Positions 25,268 through 34,533 of a DNA stretch of 64,000 bases are shown here, piece after piece; positions within the stretch are counted from its first letter, which is position 1, and the number at the start of each line of letters is the position of its first letter. The stretch is from Bacteriovoracaceae bacterium (lineage in GTDB: Bacteria > Bdellovibrionota > Bacteriovoracia > Bacteriovoracales > Bacteriovoracaceae). A program made the position numbers and the translations under genes. The stretch is taken from positions 16,238-80,237 of the forward strand of contig JAMPXB010000016.1 of NCBI GenBank assembly GCA_023701435.1, in the 5' to 3' direction. Below the pieces are notes generated by a model, which saw only the letters and a program-made list of their open reading frames with translations, did not search any database and had not been told where the DNA came from.

Positions 25268-26800
25268 TCATTTTCTCTTAATGTAGCCTGTAGGGGCAAA
25301 GTCATTGGCCTTCAACTGCTTTTGCTGTTCAATGAATTCACGAAGTAGATCCGCATCGGTGTGACCGTACTTAATATAAGTGACGAGAGGATATTTATCT
25401 CCGCCCTTAGCGATAAACTCAGGAAGTGCCATGACATATTTTTGTGTTGCAACAACATCTTTTCCGTTCACTTTTAGCGACTTTAGCTTTTGTGACTTTT
25501 CATTAAGAACGGCTTCAATCCCACTGAATTGAGGAAAGCTTCCAGAGCCCGGTGTCAGCTTGGTGATGGCATACTCAATATATTTTTTAAGTTCATTGCC
25601 GGACATTTCTGTTGTCACAATTTCACCTGCAAAAGGAAGAACCATCATCACTGTTTCGATGGTGACTTTCCCTGGATAAATTGAATCTCTGATACCCCCG
25701 GAATTAGTAAGACCAATATCGGCCTTAAATTTTTCCTGGTAAGATTTAGCTATAAGATTTCCCAGATTCGTTTCGCCAGTACGTACTAAATCTCTTCTTC
25801 CGATAAATTCAACATCGGCGGTGGCCAGTTCTTTGAGAAGAGATTTATCACCTCGGTCTTTATAAGGTTTCAGGAGGGCGTGAACTTCCTTGTCATCTTT
25901 AATTTTAACGGGAGAATCTTTTAAGTTTACCGGGATCAGTTTGTAGTCTTTCAAAGCAACTTGGCCGTCTTTAAATTCCAGGTCAACTTTACCGACATAT
26001 TTGCCCCATTCAAAGGCCTGAACAATGATGGTTCCATTTTGAATGTCCGGTTTAAACAGCGGCTTCTGCGTATGACCACCAACGATCAAATCGATACCAT
26101 CAACTGTACGGGCGAGAGTCACATCACCTGGAGCATCGGCACCATGTTTCCCATCCACAAAGTGACCGGTATGGGTGAGGGCAATCAGAATGTCAGTCTT
26201 AGGTCTCAGAGTGGGAACGAGGTTTTTACCTTCTTCAACGGAAGGAACAAAATAGAGGCCGGCAGAATGTTCTGGTTTAGATTTCTTAGGAGTATCTTCC
26301 GTAGTCAAACCAAAGATTGTGACTTTTAGGCCACCTAAATTTTTAGTGATGTGAGAAGGGAAGACCCGCTCTTTTGTTTTTTCATCATAAATATTGGCCG
26401 AGATAAAAGGGAATTTGGCCCACTCTTTTTGTTGCTTTTTAATAGTGCTCAGTGGTTTATCGAATTCATGATTTCCTATGGCCATGACATCATAACCAAT
26501 GGCGGCCATTCCTTTAAAGTCAGGTTCAGCATCTAAAAGATCCGATTGCGGTACGCCAGTATTGACGTCTCCAGCATCGAGAAGCAAGACTTCACCACCT
26601 TCACTCTCAACCTGCTCACGTAATTCCTTGATAAGAGTGGCCCGAGCGGCCATGCCGTATTCGCCGTCCTTATTTGACCAGAATCGACCATGATGATCAT
26701 TGGTATGCAGAATGGTTAGTTTATAGGTTTTTCCTTTGGTGTAAGTTTGAGCGCAGGAAGCGAGTAGCACCAAAGATGTGGCAAAAAACAAAGACTTCAT
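25268..26800 (-). CDS. 5'-nucleotidase/UshA-like lipoprotein
   Basis: Surface or periplasmic metallophosphoesterase that removes phosphate from nucleotides. The 510-residue protein is a lipoprotein (lipobox LLASC, C16). It has the calcineurin-like metal motifs LHTNDHHGR (31-39), DAGDVNTG (75-82), GNHEFD (109-114), LTHTGH and GGHTQKP. It also has the C-terminal 5'-nucleotidase domain with GETNLGNLIA, NSGGIR and the FGFP-like stack SFPQFSG. Length agrees with UshA relatives. The nuclease gene lies 67 nt downstream on the same strand. Together they would turn extracellular nucleic acid into nucleosides; deoC and rpiB use the sugars. Substrate preference cannot be read from sequence. Confidence 0.92.
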   Translation of the reverse strand: MKSLFFATSLVLLASCAQTYTKGKTYKLTILHTNDHHGRFWSNKDGEYGMAARATLIKELREQVESEGGEVLLLDAGDVNTGVPQSDLLDAEPDFKGMAAIGYDVMAIGNHEFDKPLSTIKKQQKEWAKFPFISANIYDEKTKERVFPSHITKNLGGLKVTIFGLTTEDTPKKSKPEHSAGLYFVPSVEEGKNLVPTLRPKTDILIALTHTGHFVDGKHGADAPGDVTLARTVDGIDLIVGGHTQKPLFKPDIQNGTIIVQAFEWGKYVGKVDLEFKDGQVALKDYKLIPVNLKDSPVKIKDDKEVHALLKPYKDRGDKSLLKELATADVEFIGRRDLVRTGETNLGNLIAKSYQEKFKADIGLTNSGGIRDSIYPGKVTIETVMMVLPFAGEIVTTEMSGNELKKYIEYAITKLTPGSGSFPQFSGIEAVLNEKSQKLKSLKVNGKDVVATQKYVMALPEFIAKGGDKYPLVTYIKYGHTDADLLREFIEQQKQLKANDFAPTGYIKRK

Positions 26801-26867
26801 AAATCCTCCAGAGTTAACCGATTTTTATCTAATCTGTTGGATCTGGCCAGACAGGTAAAAGGTAACA

Positions 26868-26901
26868 TTGGCCAAAGCCCTGGTCGTTTGGTATACCGAA
26901 C
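26868..26901 (+). promoter_or_regulatory. Candidate leaderless promoter with palindromic operator for feoAB
   Basis: TTGGCC (26868-26873), an 18-nt spacer and TATACC (26892-26897) end 7 nt before the feoA ATG, which has no Shine-Dalgarno. GTTTGGTA/TACCGAAC (26886-26901) is a 16-bp palindrome with one mismatched pair covering the -10. This is the position expected for an iron-responsive repressor; which regulator binds is unknown. Confidence 0.4.
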
Positions 26902-26904
26902 AGT

Positions 26905-27150
26905 ATGACACTTAATCAAGCCCCTTTGAATGCTAAGCTCATTGTTCACTCCTTTCACCATGAGGATCTGAGGGATTTTTCAGATATTGAATCTCGTTTA
27001 ATGCACTTGGGATTTATTGCAGGGGAAACGGTTAAAATTACCAAAAAAGCTCCTCTTTTTAAGGAACCGCTCTTAGTTGAAGTGCGAGGAAGATTAATCG
27101 CCTTATCGGCCAAAGAAGCTGAATTAGTAGATGTTGAGGTTGCGCGATGA
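26905..27150 (+). CDS. feoA: Ferrous iron transport protein A
   Basis: An 81-residue cytoplasmic SH3-like protein that assists the FeoB transporter. It shows the family pattern: RLMHLGFIAGETVKI (about 31-45), then a basic-hydrophobic strand LLVEVRGRLIALSAKEAELV. Its stop overlaps the feoB start in GATGA (ATG of feoB at 27147), giving translational coupling. No FeoC follows. There is no ribosome site; the short distance from a -10-like element suggests a leaderless transcript. Confidence 0.92.
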   Translation: MTLNQAPLNAKLIVHSFHHEDLRDFSDIESRLMHLGFIAGETVKITKKAPLFKEPLLVEVRGRLIALSAKEAELVDVEVAR

Positions 27151-28997
27151 TTCCACGTATTGCCCTGGTAGGAATGCCTAATGTTGGAAAAACTGCCCTT
27201 TTTAATAAACTGACTGGAAGTTTTCAACGAGTGGCCAATTTTCCCGGAGTCACGGTTGAGAAGAAAGTGGGCTGGGTTTCGGAGAATGGTCAAAAAATAC
27301 TGGAAGTCGTCGATTTGCCAGGGATCTATTCTTTGGATGCAACAACCCTTGATGAAAAAGTAACCAAAGATTTTTTATTGAAAAAAGAGAAAGAAGCTAC
27401 CGCTGATCTCTTTGTTTTAGTTCTTGATGCTACCAATTTAGATAAATCTCTTTATCTGGCCTTCCAATTGAAGCGCTTAGGTTATCCACTGGTGATCGCG
27501 CTTAATTTGATGGATGAAGCTAAAAAAAGAAACTTCTCACTTGATCTGAAAGAATTCTCACAGAAGTTGGACGCAGTCGTCATTCCTACCAGTGCCTCAA
27601 CCGGTGAAGGTGCCAAGGAGTTGATTGCTGCTTTAATGATTGAGTTACAAAAGGGTGAAAAGCCTTTTCTTGAAGTTCCAGAAAACGCTCAGAAAGTTTT
27701 CAGGTCTCCTGCCTATGTGAATGGAATATTCAAAGAGATAGATCAATTATTAAAAGAAGTGACCCTCACAAGCTTAAGACCTGATACCTTTTCAGAGAGA
27801 ATTGACCGTATTGTTCTTCACCCTTTCTGGGGTGTGGTGACACTTTTTGCGACTCTTATTCTTATTTTTCAAACCCTCTTTTCCTGGGCCGAACCCATTA
27901 TGGATTTAATTGAATCTATGTTCGGTAGCCTCGGTGAGCTCGCTTCGACTTTGATTTCCAATGAACTTTTGAGAAGTCTGGTGGTTGATGGCATCATTGG
28001 TGGAGTAGGCGGGGTACTGGTTTTCTTACCGCAGATTGTTCTGCTCTTTTTCTTCATTCAGTTTCTGGAAGATCTGGGTTACCTCGGACGGGCGGCATTC
28101 CTGATGGATTCCATCATGAGAAAGTTTGGTCTGCCCGGCAAATCGGTTATTCCTCTTTTGTCCTCCCATGCCTGCGCCATTCCGGGAATCTTATCGACCC
28201 GGGTGATTGATAATTACCGTGAAAGACTTATTACCATGCTGGTTATTCCTCTTACGACTTGTTCAGCGAGACTACCGGTTTATGCCATTTTAATTGGTGC
28301 TCTTATTCCCAACATTGCTGCTTTTGGTATTCCGTGGCTGAAACTTCCAGGACTAGTGCTCTTTGGTTTATATATGGTGGGATTCGGGTCAGCCCTTGTG
28401 GTTTCTCTCGTTTTTAAAAGAACCTTGCCGCACTCTTCTCCCTCAATGTTATTGATGGAACTTCCTCCTTACCGTATGCCAAAGATGAAGAATCTTCTGA
28501 TGGTCATGAAAAATAAGGCCATGATCTTTTTGAAGAAGGCCGGTGGAATCATTCTTGTCGTTAGTGTGATCATTTGGGTTCTCATGACTTTCCCTCAGCA
28601 AAATGGGGTGACTCATATTGAACAATCCTATGCGGCAGATATTGGAAGATTCTTTGAACCTGTCTTTAAGCCTTTGGGTTTTGACTGGAGAATCACCACC
28701 GCTTTAATCCCTAGTATCGGCGCCCGCGAAGTTGTGGTCAGCGCTCTTTCCATGGTGCTGTCCATGGAAGGAACAGAAGAAGAGATGGCCCTCGCCCTGG
28801 TTCAAAATTTTGGATTGGGAACTCTGGTGGCACTACTGGTGTGGTTTGTGTTCGCTCCTCAATGCATTTCCACTTTTGCTGTCATGAAGCGGGAAACTAA
28901 TTCCTGGAAGTGGCCAGTTGTAATGGTGGCATACACTTTGGCATTGGCCTACTTTTTTGCCTTCCTGGCCCGTCAGCTTTTTAACCTTTGGTATTAA
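27147..28997 (+). CDS. feoB: Ferrous iron transporter FeoB
   Basis: Inner-membrane GTPase-coupled Fe(II) importer. The 616-residue protein has an N-terminal G domain: G1 GMPNVGKTA (9-17), G2 region NFPGVTVEKK, G3 DLPG (56-59), G4 NLMDE. A short GDI domain and two Gate/transmembrane blocks follow, with SSHACAIPGIL and the paired SIGAREVVVSAL motif. It is shorter than E. coli FeoB but within the short bacterial class. feoA overlaps its start. Its last 17 nt overlap the convergent DUF4442 gene. Iron control is suggested by the palindrome at the feoA promoter. Confidence 0.96.
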   Translation: MIPRIALVGMPNVGKTALFNKLTGSFQRVANFPGVTVEKKVGWVSENGQKILEVVDLPGIYSLDATTLDEKVTKDFLLKKEKEATADLFVLVLDATNLDKSLYLAFQLKRLGYPLVIALNLMDEAKKRNFSLDLKEFSQKLDAVVIPTSASTGEGAKELIAALMIELQKGEKPFLEVPENAQKVFRSPAYVNGIFKEIDQLLKEVTLTSLRPDTFSERIDRIVLHPFWGVVTLFATLILIFQTLFSWAEPIMDLIESMFGSLGELASTLISNELLRSLVVDGIIGGVGGVLVFLPQIVLLFFFIQFLEDLGYLGRAAFLMDSIMRKFGLPGKSVIPLLSSHACAIPGILSTRVIDNYRERLITMLVIPLTTCSARLPVYAILIGALIPNIAAFGIPWLKLPGLVLFGLYMVGFGSALVVSLVFKRTLPHSSPSMLLMELPPYRMPKMKNLLMVMKNKAMIFLKKAGGIILVVSVIIWVLMTFPQQNGVTHIEQSYAADIGRFFEPVFKPLGFDWRITTALIPSIGAREVVVSALSMVLSMEGTEEEMALALVQNFGLGTLVALLVWFVFAPQCISTFAVMKRETNSWKWPVVMVAYTLALAYFFAFLARQLFNLWY

Positions 28998-29493
28998 CCT
29001 GTTCCCAGTTTTTTAGCTGCCAGACCGTCGTCACTTCCGCCACCTCTTTGCCGTTAAGGTCACGGATGGTGGTCACAAGTTTCTGAGAATATTTTCCTTC
29101 GGCTTCCAGACCGGCCCTTAATTTTTCCACATCGATCTGATGAGGAGAGCAAAAGCCTTCGAGGTCAACTCTTCCCTGGTAAGAATATTTCACATTCAAT
29201 TCGGACATGATGAGACGGTACTTACTGATACCAAAAGAAGTTAAGAGGGAGAGTCCGGCACAGTATTCACCGACAGTGGCCATGGCGCAGGCATGGACTC
29301 CGCCCAGATGATTGTGATTCAGCTTGCGATTAGGAAGGGCAATGATGACGGCATCCGGGCTCAAGGTTTTTATTTTAAATCCATGAGGAGCATTGAAAGG
29401 GATACCAAGGGTCAGCACCTTATCGAGCGCCATCAGATTAAGTTTATTGGGGTTTGCGAGTAACTTATCAATGATTTTATAAACAGCTTTCAT
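28981..29493 (-). CDS. DUF4442 hotdog-fold thioesterase-like protein
   Basis: A 170-residue cytoplasmic protein. The segment NHNHLGGVHACAMATVGEYCAG (about 59-80) matches the long hotdog helix of the DUF4442 family, which is related to PaaI-type acyl-CoA thioesterases. It is followed by the strands RLIMSELNVKYSYQ and TTIRDLNGKEVAEVTTVWQ. The substrate is unknown. It starts 2 nt after the end of the flavoprotein gene to its right, on the same strand, so they form an operon; a lipid or CoA-thioester context would fit both (inference). The 3' end overlaps feoB by 17 nt. Confidence 0.82.
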   Translation of the reverse strand: MKAVYKIIDKLLANPNKLNLMALDKVLTLGIPFNAPHGFKIKTLSPDAVIIALPNRKLNHNHLGGVHACAMATVGEYCAGLSLLTSFGISKYRLIMSELNVKYSYQGRVDLEGFCSPHQIDVEKLRAGLEAEGKYSQKLVTTIRDLNGKEVAEVTTVWQLKNWEQVNTKG

Positions 29494-29495
29494 AT

Positions 29496-30479
29496 TTAAC
29501 CTATGACCTTGTTTAAGTTTACTTTGGCATCCTCAAACTCATTTTTAAAACGGGTGACAATTTCCTGAATCGGTTCAACCTTCTTGGTGAATTCAATGGA
29601 AGTACCGGCACACCAGACTGTTTTATAAGTGGCGGCGAAAGCGGCCTTCTCAATCATCTTCATGCCTTTATAGTAGGTCACCATCTTGGCATACTTTTTT
29701 AACTGTTTGTTCTTATTTAAGAATGACTCAAGAACATTCTGATCAGTTCCAATTTTTTGTAGATAGGGTGTATTGATTACTGTGCAGCGGCTGCCGGAGA
29801 GCTTAGTCGTAACGACAATATCTTCAGCATCGTAATCAATGCAGGCCTGTTTATATTCAGGAGTCACATCTGACTCTGAGCAAGCAATGAAGGGAGAACC
29901 GATGGAGAGTCCGTCGGCGCCAAAGGCGAGCATCGACAGAATTCCAGCTCCAGTTCCTACACCACCGGCGGAGATGACCGGTATCTTGCATTTGCTTTTG
30001 AGGGTGGGTACTAGAACACTGGCAGGAATGTTTCCTAAGTGACCGCCGGCCCCGGAGTTAACGGCGATGAGACCATTGGCCCCCAGGTCTTCAACTTTCT
30101 TGGCGTAATTTTCTTCAATGACGTCACAGAAAACTTTTATCCCTAACTTGTGCGATTCACGAATGACTTCTTCCGGACTGCCTAGTGAGGTAATGAAAAA
30201 ATTCACTCCCAGATCTAGGCACTTATATAGCTGCTTCTTAGCATGGATGTTTGATTTATTAACAATCAGGTTGATGCCAAAAGGCTTATTGGTCTGGGCC
30301 TTAATTTCCTTAATACCTGCCTCCAAGTCTTCCAGCGTTCTGAAATTCAGAGCAGGGATGCAACCAGCGATACCGTTTTCGGCCGCTGCTACGATCATTT
30401 TGGTATTAGTGACCAGAAACATGGGGGCCATGATGATGGGAAGTTCGATTCCCAGCATTTCAGTAAGTGCTGTTTTCAT
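29496..30479 (-). CDS. Nitronate monooxygenase / FabK-like FMN enzyme
   Basis: A TIM-barrel FMN oxidoreductase of 327 residues. It has the typical start ELPIIMAPMF, then the FMN and active-site segments AVNSGAGGHLGN (catalytic-type His), PVISAGGVGTG and FGADGLSIGSPF. The family includes nitronate monooxygenase and the enoyl-ACP reductase FabK, and sequence motifs alone do not separate them; the AGGH motif is common to both. I chose the start at 30479 because TTAGGAG lies 7 nt ahead; a longer in-frame start at 30542 lacks support. The DUF4442 gene follows within 2 nt. Confidence 0.85.
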   Translation of the reverse strand: MKTALTEMLGIELPIIMAPMFLVTNTKMIVAAAENGIAGCIPALNFRTLEDLEAGIKEIKAQTNKPFGINLIVNKSNIHAKKQLYKCLDLGVNFFITSLGSPEEVIRESHKLGIKVFCDVIEENYAKKVEDLGANGLIAVNSGAGGHLGNIPASVLVPTLKSKCKIPVISAGGVGTGAGILSMLAFGADGLSIGSPFIACSESDVTPEYKQACIDYDAEDIVVTTKLSGSRCTVINTPYLQKIGTDQNVLESFLNKNKQLKKYAKMVTYYKGMKMIEKAAFAATYKTVWCAGTSIEFTKKVEPIQEIVTRFKNEFEDAKVNLNKVIG

Positions 30480-30601
30480 ATAACTCCTAACTTTGCGCAA
30501 GGTGTCTTTGTAAGGCAAAGTCACGGAACTTTTCCTTTCCAAACATCTTTAAACTATGGGTTAATTATAACAGTCATTTTTATTAGCAAGGATGGAAAAA
30601 A

Positions 30602-31783
30602 ATGAAAAAAGCCCTTGGATTACTCGCCCTGACGTTCTCTGCGGCCACGATGGCAGCACCTTCTCAGTGGCTTACAGTCGATAATGAGGTTCTCTCAAAG
30701 ATCAGACCAAAGTTAAACAAATCAGTCCAGATTGGTTTTTCGTCTCAAGGCGCATCAGTAGTAAACCTAACTGCTGCAGAAATTGAGCAGCTATCGCATG
30801 TGATCCATGAAGATCTTCACCGCTGCGGTGGATTTGTTCAGCATGATTCTGAAGAAGAAGCTGTTAATGCTCTTACTTCTCAGGGTGAAATGTATTTTGC
30901 AAAAAGAGCGATCTTTGCTGACTACACGATTGATCAGGGGCAACTCGTCCGACCGATGGTCAGTCAGGTTCAGGAGAAATCAATCCGTGACATGATCATC
31001 AAACTTTCTACATTTAAAACTCGCTACTATAAGTCACAAACAGGTGTTGAATCATCTCAGTTCATCCGTGATACCTGGGCAGCTCTGGCCAAGAATCGCA
31101 ATGATGTAAAAGTTGAATTGTATCAGCATAAAAACTGGCCTCAGCCCTCGATCATTATGACCATCGTTGGTTCTGAAAGACCAGACGAGATCGTGATTGT
31201 TGGCGGACACGCAGATTCAATTGCGGGATTCTTCGGCGGCGGCGGTTCAGCGCCTGGAGCCGATGATAATGCTTCCGGTATTTCTACCATTACTGAAGCC
31301 ATTAAAGTGATGATGGCCAATAACTATAAGCCAAAACGTACAGTTCAATTCATTGGTTATGCTGCTGAAGAAGTTGGCCTTTTAGGTTCAAAAGATATTG
31401 CTTCTGCTTACAAGCAGGGTGGTAAGCAGGTAGTGGGAGTTATGCAGCTTGATATGACTCTTTTCAAGGGAACAGTCGATAAAGACATCGTTCTTATGGC
31501 CGACTATACTAATGCTGCTCAAAATGAATTTCTCGGACGTATTGTTGATGAATACGTGAAAGTTCCTTGGGGCTATTCTCGTTGCGGTTATGGTTGTTCA
31601 GACCACGCTTCATGGACTGCTAATGGCTTCCCGGCTTCTATGCCATTTGAGTCGGCCATGAATGACGGTAATAAAAATATTCATACTGTAAGAGATACAT
31701 TAGAATCATCTGGAGGCGATGCTAAGCACGCCGCTAAATTTGCCAAGTTAGCTACTGCCTTCGTAGTAGAACTTGCTAAATAA
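30602..31783 (+). CDS. Secreted M28-family aminopeptidase
   Basis: Exported zinc aminopeptidase of the Vibrio leucyl-aminopeptidase type. The 393-residue protein has a signal peptide (1-18), a pro-region to about residue 105, and the two-zinc catalytic domain: H203 and D205 in GGHADS, bridging D221 in GADDNASG, the catalytic/binding pair E256-E257 in AAEEVGLLGS, D284 in QLDM and H361 in NIHT. Cys328 and Cys332 (RCGYGCSDH) are placed for the family's disulfide. All ligands are present, so it should be active. AAGGATGG precedes the ATG. It would release free amino acids from prey peptides. Confidence 0.95.
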   Translation: MKKALGLLALTFSAATMAAPSQWLTVDNEVLSKIRPKLNKSVQIGFSSQGASVVNLTAAEIEQLSHVIHEDLHRCGGFVQHDSEEEAVNALTSQGEMYFAKRAIFADYTIDQGQLVRPMVSQVQEKSIRDMIIKLSTFKTRYYKSQTGVESSQFIRDTWAALAKNRNDVKVELYQHKNWPQPSIIMTIVGSERPDEIVIVGGHADSIAGFFGGGGSAPGADDNASGISTITEAIKVMMANNYKPKRTVQFIGYAAEEVGLLGSKDIASAYKQGGKQVVGVMQLDMTLFKGTVDKDIVLMADYTNAAQNEFLGRIVDEYVKVPWGYSRCGYGCSDHASWTANGFPASMPFESAMNDGNKNIHTVRDTLESSGGDAKHAAKFAKLATAFVVELAK

Positions 31784-31800
31784 CAGGAAATGATCAGACT

Positions 31801-34533
31801 TTGAGTAATGAATTAAAGTCCTTATATGAGGACATCCGCAACAACCTAGAAATATCCCGTAAAGCCCTTATAACGACCAGTATTCTGGGAGACGAAGAGT
31901 CTCCCAGTTTGCGGCCCGTTGAGGACTCAAAAACCATTTTAGACACTCTTGAATCCATTGCCGTGGATACCAGGAAGTTGATCGATGCCTATCCCTCTTT
32001 AGAGTCCCTTTTTGAAAAAGCTTTTGGGCGGGTAAGAGAAGTCTTCGACCGTGAAGCGATTGTTGAAACTTGTTTGCTGGAGGATTTCCTCTTTCCAGTA
32101 ACCAGCACTTATCCCATTATTGTTGATGGTCAGTTCAGTAAAGAGCTTACCGAGTCTTATAAAGACACCTATCGGGCTTGGACTGAAGAGAAGAGTGCTA
32201 AGCACACGGCCACTCAGGATATTCTGAAGCTTAATTTTGACATTAAGTTGAATGAGAAAGATTTATCCTGTCAGTGTGTTCAATGTATGGGCGATTACCG
32301 TACCCAGGTACGTGAAGCTGTATTTGCCACACAAACAGCTCTCATCGATAAGACCGAAGAGAAGCTTCATGATTGGGTTCTGGTAAAAAGAATCTCTGAT
32401 ATTTCTAATGCCATTTTTGATCTCAAAAAAAATCTGGATAAGAACTTTCATCAGATGCGCAACAAGCTTAAGCGCTCATCAGTTAACAAACTGGAAAATG
32501 AAGTTAAGTACCATTTTCGTAGCAAGTTTGGAGCTAAGTCTGATCTCGGAAAAGTTTATAAAGAGAAGCTGACAGTATTTTTTAATACCTTGCTGGTAGA
32601 GCAGGGACTAAAGCCGGAACTTGTTTCGGCCGAAGAGTATGAGCGCTTTTATTTGCAGCTTGAGACCAACATCTGGAAAGGCGAAGTTTTTCTAAGAAAG
32701 GAATTCGAGCGTTTCACCCAGGCCATCCTGGCGCTAAAGCGTAAAGACGTATCATCTACCATTTTAAGAGAATATCTGGGACAATTTTGGTTACATACCG
32801 ATGCCCGCAGATTAAATCGAAAAATTATTTATCACATGGGCCCGACCAATTCTGGTAAGACCTATCATGCCATTGAGGCCCTGTGTGCCGCCAAGAACGG
32901 CTGTTACCTGGCCCCACTTCGATTACTTGCCTCGGAGCTCTACGATACGATGAACAGTAAAGGGGTTAAGACCACTTTGCTGACCGGTGAAGAAGTCATC
33001 GAGATCCCGGATTCGACACACTTCTCATCCACCATTGAAATGGCCAAGCTGCAAACCCGCTTTGAGTGTTGTGTGATTGATGAGATTCAAATGCTGACCG
33101 ATCCTCAGCGTGGTTGGGCGTGGACCCGAGCTTTAGTGAATATTCAAGCTGATGAAATTCATCTTTGTGGTGATCACTCGGTTTTAGAATTGGTTAAAAA
33201 AATTCTGGCCCTTTGTGGTGATACCTTAGAAGTGAAAGAATATACCCGAATGACAGAACTCAATGTTCTGGATCATCAAATACCTCTGACTCAACTTCAG
33301 AAGAATGATGCCTTGATTGTTTTCTCCCGAAGAAATGCTCTTCGTTATAAAGCAGATCTCGAGGAACTTGATTTCAAGGTCTCGATTGTTTATGGACGTC
33401 TTTCCCCGGAAGTACGTCGTGAGCAGGCCCGCAAATTCGACGAAGGTGAAACTGATATCATGGTATCAACTGATGCCATTGCTATGGGAATGAACCTTCC
33501 GGTTAAGAGAATTGTTTTCTCGGCCCTTTCTAAATTTATCAACGACAGGGAAAACCCTCTCACATATTCAGAGATCAAGCAGATTGCCGGTCGAGCAGGG
33601 CGTTTTAAGCGTTTCCCTGTAGGTCAGGTGACAACTCTTAATAAAGTTGAAGACGGTCTTAAAACCTTGCGAAGTGCCCTGGCCCATCATCTGGGTCAGA
33701 GTGACAAGGCCATGGTTGGTCCGGATCTGGATATTTTCAGTTCAGTGAACAACGCCTTGTTGTCCAATTCGCTGCCAACACTTCAACTTTCAGAATTCTT
33801 ACGTCTCTTCAATACCATGACTTTCCAGAAACCATTCTATTGCGTGGATATGAAGGAAATGATCGAGCTGGCAGAAATGGTGGAAGCGGCCGATGAAGAC
33901 AGAACCCTGACTAATGCGGAGATCTTTGGCTTTGCCTGTGCTCCGGTAAACCTGGGTCTCATCGAGCACGTTCAGTATTATCTCTGGATTCTTAACCACT
34001 ATGTGGATAACCAGAATATTTACAATGAGCCGATAGATGAAACCTCGGACAATATTGATTATCTGGAAACATCCATTAAGTGTGTTGAGCTTTATCAGTG
34101 GTTGTCCCGTCACTTCAATCAGAAAAATTTTGATTTTGACCAAAAGCAGCTGCTTGAGAATAAAACCAAGGCCATTGAACGCTTAAATGAGCTTCTTTCC
34201 GATAAAATTGGTAAAACCTGTTCAAGTTGTGGCTGTAAAATGCCGGCCAATGCCCGTTTTAATATCTGTGATGAATGTTTTTCAAAACGACGTTTCAGTC
34301 GTCGCCCGCCTCGTTCAGCTGAGGGATCATCTGAAAGAGGGGGAGACCGTAAGCGGGAGCATCGTGGTAAAAGGGATAATAGAGAGGATAAGCCGAAAAC
34401 GGAACGTTCTCAAGCTTCTCACTCTGGAAAACCTGCTGAGCATGGTGTAAAAAGACCAAGACCTGCCGGTAAAAAAACCGGTGGTGGAGGTAAGAGTAGT
34501 GATGCCGCCAAAGCATTCAGAAAATTCCGATAA
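31801..34533 (+). CDS. Suv3-like DExH-box RNA helicase with zinc-ribbon and basic tail
   Basis: A 910-residue ATP-dependent RNA helicase. Residues 1-335 are a helical N-terminal region with a CQCVQC pair. The helicase core starts at RKIIYHMGPTNSGKTYHA (Walker A about 345-352), with DEIQ (about 427-430) as motif II, STDAIAMGMNLPV and QIAGRAGRF as motifs V and VI. This wording is that of mitochondrial/alphaproteobacterial SUV3. C-terminal features are a four-Cys zinc ribbon (CSSCGC...CDEC, about 808-826) and a low-complexity Arg/Lys/Gly tail likely to bind RNA. The start is TTG, 18 nt after the aminopeptidase gene. The 3' end overlaps the ferritin-like gene. Confidence 0.9.
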   Translation: MSNELKSLYEDIRNNLEISRKALITTSILGDEESPSLRPVEDSKTILDTLESIAVDTRKLIDAYPSLESLFEKAFGRVREVFDREAIVETCLLEDFLFPVTSTYPIIVDGQFSKELTESYKDTYRAWTEEKSAKHTATQDILKLNFDIKLNEKDLSCQCVQCMGDYRTQVREAVFATQTALIDKTEEKLHDWVLVKRISDISNAIFDLKKNLDKNFHQMRNKLKRSSVNKLENEVKYHFRSKFGAKSDLGKVYKEKLTVFFNTLLVEQGLKPELVSAEEYERFYLQLETNIWKGEVFLRKEFERFTQAILALKRKDVSSTILREYLGQFWLHTDARRLNRKIIYHMGPTNSGKTYHAIEALCAAKNGCYLAPLRLLASELYDTMNSKGVKTTLLTGEEVIEIPDSTHFSSTIEMAKLQTRFECCVIDEIQMLTDPQRGWAWTRALVNIQADEIHLCGDHSVLELVKKILALCGDTLEVKEYTRMTELNVLDHQIPLTQLQKNDALIVFSRRNALRYKADLEELDFKVSIVYGRLSPEVRREQARKFDEGETDIMVSTDAIAMGMNLPVKRIVFSALSKFINDRENPLTYSEIKQIAGRAGRFKRFPVGQVTTLNKVEDGLKTLRSALAHHLGQSDKAMVGPDLDIFSSVNNALLSNSLPTLQLSEFLRLFNTMTFQKPFYCVDMKEMIELAEMVEAADEDRTLTNAEIFGFACAPVNLGLIEHVQYYLWILNHYVDNQNIYNEPIDETSDNIDYLETSIKCVELYQWLSRHFNQKNFDFDQKQLLENKTKAIERLNELLSDKIGKTCSSCGCKMPANARFNICDECFSKRRFSRRPPRSAEGSSERGGDRKREHRGKRDNREDKPKTERSQASHSGKPAEHGVKRPRPAGKKTGGGGKSSDAAKAFRKFR

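Noticed and set aside
26801..26904. Fur box upstream of feoA
   Set aside because: No match to the GATAATGATAATC-type pattern; the palindrome present is different.
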